A stretch of 64,000 nt of DNA, from NCBI GenBank assembly GCA_029204045.2, contig CM055082.1, positions 1,382,815 to 1,446,814 on the forward strand, given 5' to 3'. The position numbers were made by a program, and so were the translations under genes. Shown piece by piece: positions 61,554 through 64,000 of the stretch. The notes under the pieces are model-generated. The model was given only the letters and a program-made list of their open reading frames with translations. It was not told where the DNA came from and searched no databases. This stretch comes from Tillandsia leiboldiana. Taxonomy: Eukaryota > Streptophyta > Magnoliopsida > Poales > Bromeliaceae. Within the stretch, counting starts at the first letter, position 1. The number at the start of each line of letters is the position of its first letter.

Positions 61554-63114
61554 ATGGATTCGGCGCCGAAGATCGCGACTCTAAAAGCCGTCGACGCGGC
61601 CGCTTCGAGCTTCGCCGACTTCGGCCAGGTCGTCTCCGCCTCCCGCGACGGCGAGGAGTTCGGCCCCCGCGACGCCCAATTAGATCTCAGCCGTGGAATC
61701 CCCAGGTCGATCGATCTATACGCCGAAAATTTCTGATTGATCGGAGAAATTGTATTGTGCGTGTTTTTTGTCGATCAAACCATTTTTTTTTTTTTTTTAA
61801 GTTTTTTATCAGTAAATTTTTGTTGGGTTAAATACTTAAATGTATGGATAGTCCATTTACTATCACAATTTTGCTGTATGATCCATGTTCTTTGCACTTT
61901 TAACTTGTTTTACTATGTAAGTTCCCAAATTTTATACGTTTGTACTTTAGTCCCTGAGAGCGTCAAATTTTTTCTTTTTATACAATGATTCAATTTTTGT
62001 CAGTTCAATTTAAACAAGTTGAAAGGACATTCTACAATATTGGTCGATTTTTTTTTTTTTTGGAAAGTTAAAAGTATACGGACGAAATTACAGTATCAGA
62101 ATTGTAGAAGGACTAACTTACATTTAACCATCTTAGTACTTTGCATTACAATGATACTGATCTACATGTTCTTAGCCATAAGACTCTTCTCATGGGTTGC
62201 TCCATGATCAGCTAAACTCTGTTTCATTTTTTCTGTTTTTTTTTTTTTTTATCGTTTGTTCAAATTTTACCGATCACTTTATAAATATTGTGTAGTTTTG
62301 AACATGCTTTGAGCTCGACCTCGTAAAATTTTTGTAATGGCGAGGACTAGCTACTTTTTATGTATAAAAAAAACAGTTTCTATTGTTTTTGTCCTTAACA
62401 GGTTTTATATCATGAATCTGAAAGATCGGAAACTGAAGTTCTCGACGATAACCCACCATGCAAGTGTGACTCAGTGCCTCGGTTCAGTCGGCGGCGGAGA
62501 ATGGTATCTTGGTGTTGCGAAGCCTTCGATAGTCGATCCGATAAATGTTGAGAATGAGGATGAAAATGGGCTCGTGAAATCATCTCAGGGCCATTATTAT
62601 AAGCCGCCACATCCCGATGAAGTACGTGTTTTCCGAGTCGCAGGTCCCAAGTTCCTCAAGCTCAATGTCGGGACCTGGCATGCAGGTCCGCTGTTTAAGT
62701 CGGCGGAAATGGATTTTTATAACCTGGAGCTCAGCAACACTAATGTGAGCTTCACAGTTTTTCTTTTCCCCCTCAGTATGTACTCGCAAAATGTTCGCTC
62801 TTTGAATTCTTTAGATGTTGTGTAAATGTTTTTCTGCAGTTGATTCCTCCATCTGTCAGCTAAATTTTTTGATTTTTATGTTTAAATGAAATTGCAGAGA
62901 ATTACGGAATCCTCTGATGCATGTTTCTGATTACGTTTTGGCGAACTTACGAATTGATCATTGACATTCATTTACTCTCTCTTTTTTACCCCATAGATTA
63001 ATCTCTCATATAGTTTGTCTTTTTCTTTTCTTCTTATCTTTGCTGCAGGTGGTGGATCACACGACTCACAATTTCCGAAAAGAAGATGGGGTGGTTTTCC
63101 TGATCGAAGATTAG
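61554..63114 (+). CDS. AllA-family protein (ureidoglycolate lyase/hydrolase-like, cupin fold)
   Basis: Exons 61554-61705, 62402-62744 and 63049-63114 join in frame to 186 residues, the usual size of this plant family (Arabidopsis At2g35810/At2g35820 type). Conserved text: FGQVVSASRDGEEFGPRDAQ, LDLSRGIPRFYIM, KFSTITHHASVTQCLGSVGG, WYLGVAKPS, GPKFLKLNVGTWHAGPLF, DFYNLELSNTN. Bacterial AllA splits ureidoglycolate into glyoxylate and urea in purine catabolism. The plant protein's reaction is not settled, and plant ureidoglycolate degradation is attributed to an unrelated amidohydrolase. The start chosen is the ATG at 61554. An upstream exon at 61291 could supply a longer N terminus (separate entry). 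Intron 1 has T-runs but no clear transposon. Confidence 0.85.
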
Positions 63115-63531
63115 AAAGCTTCGTTTCATGAGGTGCATGTTTCACAGACCCATAACTTGTATTGGAAATATTTTAAACATGTTGCCCAGCTTGTTCAGGA
63201 ATACAGCTTAACTAGCTCATTTACACTTGCTAGTATTTATAATAAAGCATTTGATTTGTGACATCTGCCAAGAATTTGTTTAAAGAGAGAAATTTCTTCT
63301 AGTTCGAAATTTACGTAGATTTCTTGTTGTTTTCCTGAGAAGAATACAATCACTGAAGTAAAAAGGAAGGATAAACACTAAACATTATCGCAGCTAAAGA
63401 AAGTCGTTTAATATTTAATGCTTTCGAAAGGGAATATGTTTTTTTAAAATTTATTTTGTCTCAATAAACACTCTGATCTCCTTACAAAAATTGTTTTCAA
63501 TATTATTTACAAGAAAATATATTTTCTCTTA
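63115..63531. other. Convergent 3' ends
   Basis: Space between the AllA-like gene (+) and the minus-strand gene that follows. AATAAA at 63240-63245 is a likely polyadenylation signal for the former. No further gene is seen. Confidence 0.5.
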
Positions 63532-64000
63532 TTACCCTGTTGATGATTTATTAGTACAAGGAGCTATATAATGGAACTCAATCTGTAGCCTTTTATGCAT
63601 AGTATTTTCTTCTTTGAAGCCTTTTCTGATGTCTTCTTGGAGTCTTCTCAATGGGATAGCTGCTAAAAACCCGTTGATATACTCTTTACAGCAATCCATC
63701 CCTTGGCAAATGATCTCTACAGGAGAACCATTTTCTTCGTTTGGCCCTCGGCTTTCCACAACATTAGTTTCGCCATTGGATTCTCCCTTTTGAGAGACAC
63801 AAGTATGTTTCTTTCTATAGATCACACTCACTTCGCTGAACTTCAATATGTATGCTTGGTTGCAACCTTCATATAATCTCTCCCCAAGTGTATCAATCAA
63901 ATAAATGGCACTTTTTTCCATCTTTAAAACAAAGAAGTGATCATTCCAACTAGCGATATATACCCTTTGTTCGAATTCATTGTTGTGTAAAATCTCATGC
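63532..64000 (-). CDS. C-terminal part of a plant C2 NT-type (EEIG1/EHBP1-like) domain protein, 5' end outside window
   Basis: The frame is open from the window edge (64000) to a stop at 63532-63534. Upstream of the first Met at 63921 it reads EFEQRVYIASWNDHFFVLK, then IDTLGERLYEGCNQAYILKF, a variable Ser/Glu/Asn-rich linker, and CKEYINGFLAAIPLRRLQED near the end with HKRLQIEFHY. I recognise the same order (ASWNDHFFVLK, DTLGERLYEGC, FLAAIPIRELQ, HHRLQIEFHY) from memory as the C terminus of a plant family with an N-terminal C2 NT-type domain. The function of this family is poorly known. The N-terminal domain is not visible here. Confidence 0.55.
   Translation of the reverse strand, partial: HEILHNNEFEQRVYIASWNDHFFVLKMEKSAIYLIDTLGERLYEGCNQAYILKFSEVSVIYRKKHTCVSQKGESNGETNVVESRGPNEENGSPVEIICQGMDCCKEYINGFLAAIPLRRLQEDIRKGFKEENTMHKRLQIEFHYIAPCTNKSSTG

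Overview
This window is nuclear DNA from a flowering plant, probably a non-grass monocot. Genes have many short introns with AT-rich interiors, intergenic DNA is dense in MITEs and very long (TA)n tracts, and three nuclear tRNA-Gly genes are present. I cannot name the species from sequence alone.

Layout. 1-8234 (+): the C-terminal two thirds of clathrin heavy chain (16 exons seen). 9063-9134 (-): tRNA-Gly(UCC). 9412-13335 (+): TIC56, a chloroplast inner-envelope translocon subunit, complete in 6 exons. 13850-32829: an accessory region made of two tandem copies (A about 10.4 kb, B about 8.6 kb) of one segment. Each copy carries, on the minus strand, what I read as a two-exon gene for a secreted eight-cysteine defensin-like peptide whose intron (4.5-5.5 kb) is filled by a decayed Ty1/copia element and MITEs. 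34133-34203 (+): tRNA-Gly(GCC). 35174-41861 (-): VPS45, complete in 13 exons. 42364-42435 (-): a second tRNA-Gly(UCC), identical to the first. 42436-53024: a gene-poor stretch of nested MITEs, a CACTA-type MITE, a short tandem duplication and a solo LTR. 53025-60222 (+): a 2-oxoglutarate-dependent dioxygenase of the jasmonate-induced oxygenase (JOX) type, 3 exons with long MITE-filled introns. 61554-63114 (+): an AllA-family (ureidoglycolate lyase-like) protein. 63532-64000 (-): the C-terminal end of a C2 NT-type domain protein running off the window.

The housekeeping genes share one theme, membrane traffic and organelle import: clathrin (coat), VPS45 (SM protein for TGN SNAREs) and TIC56 (plastid import). 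They are not an operon, and each has its own promoter. JOX (jasmonate catabolism) and the defensin-like pair could both belong to defence, but the sequence does not show co-regulation.

The most interesting object is the duplicated defensin-like pair. Both copies keep the TATA box, start codon, signal-peptide exon, the only frame-compatible splice donor, the acceptor and all eight cysteines. By hand alignment the mature-peptide exon differs at eight amino-acid-changing codons and one silent codon, while adjoining non-coding DNA is nearly identical. Copy A also carries four insertions missing from B, with clean empty sites for at least two of them, so the locus gives a readable relative history of transposition.
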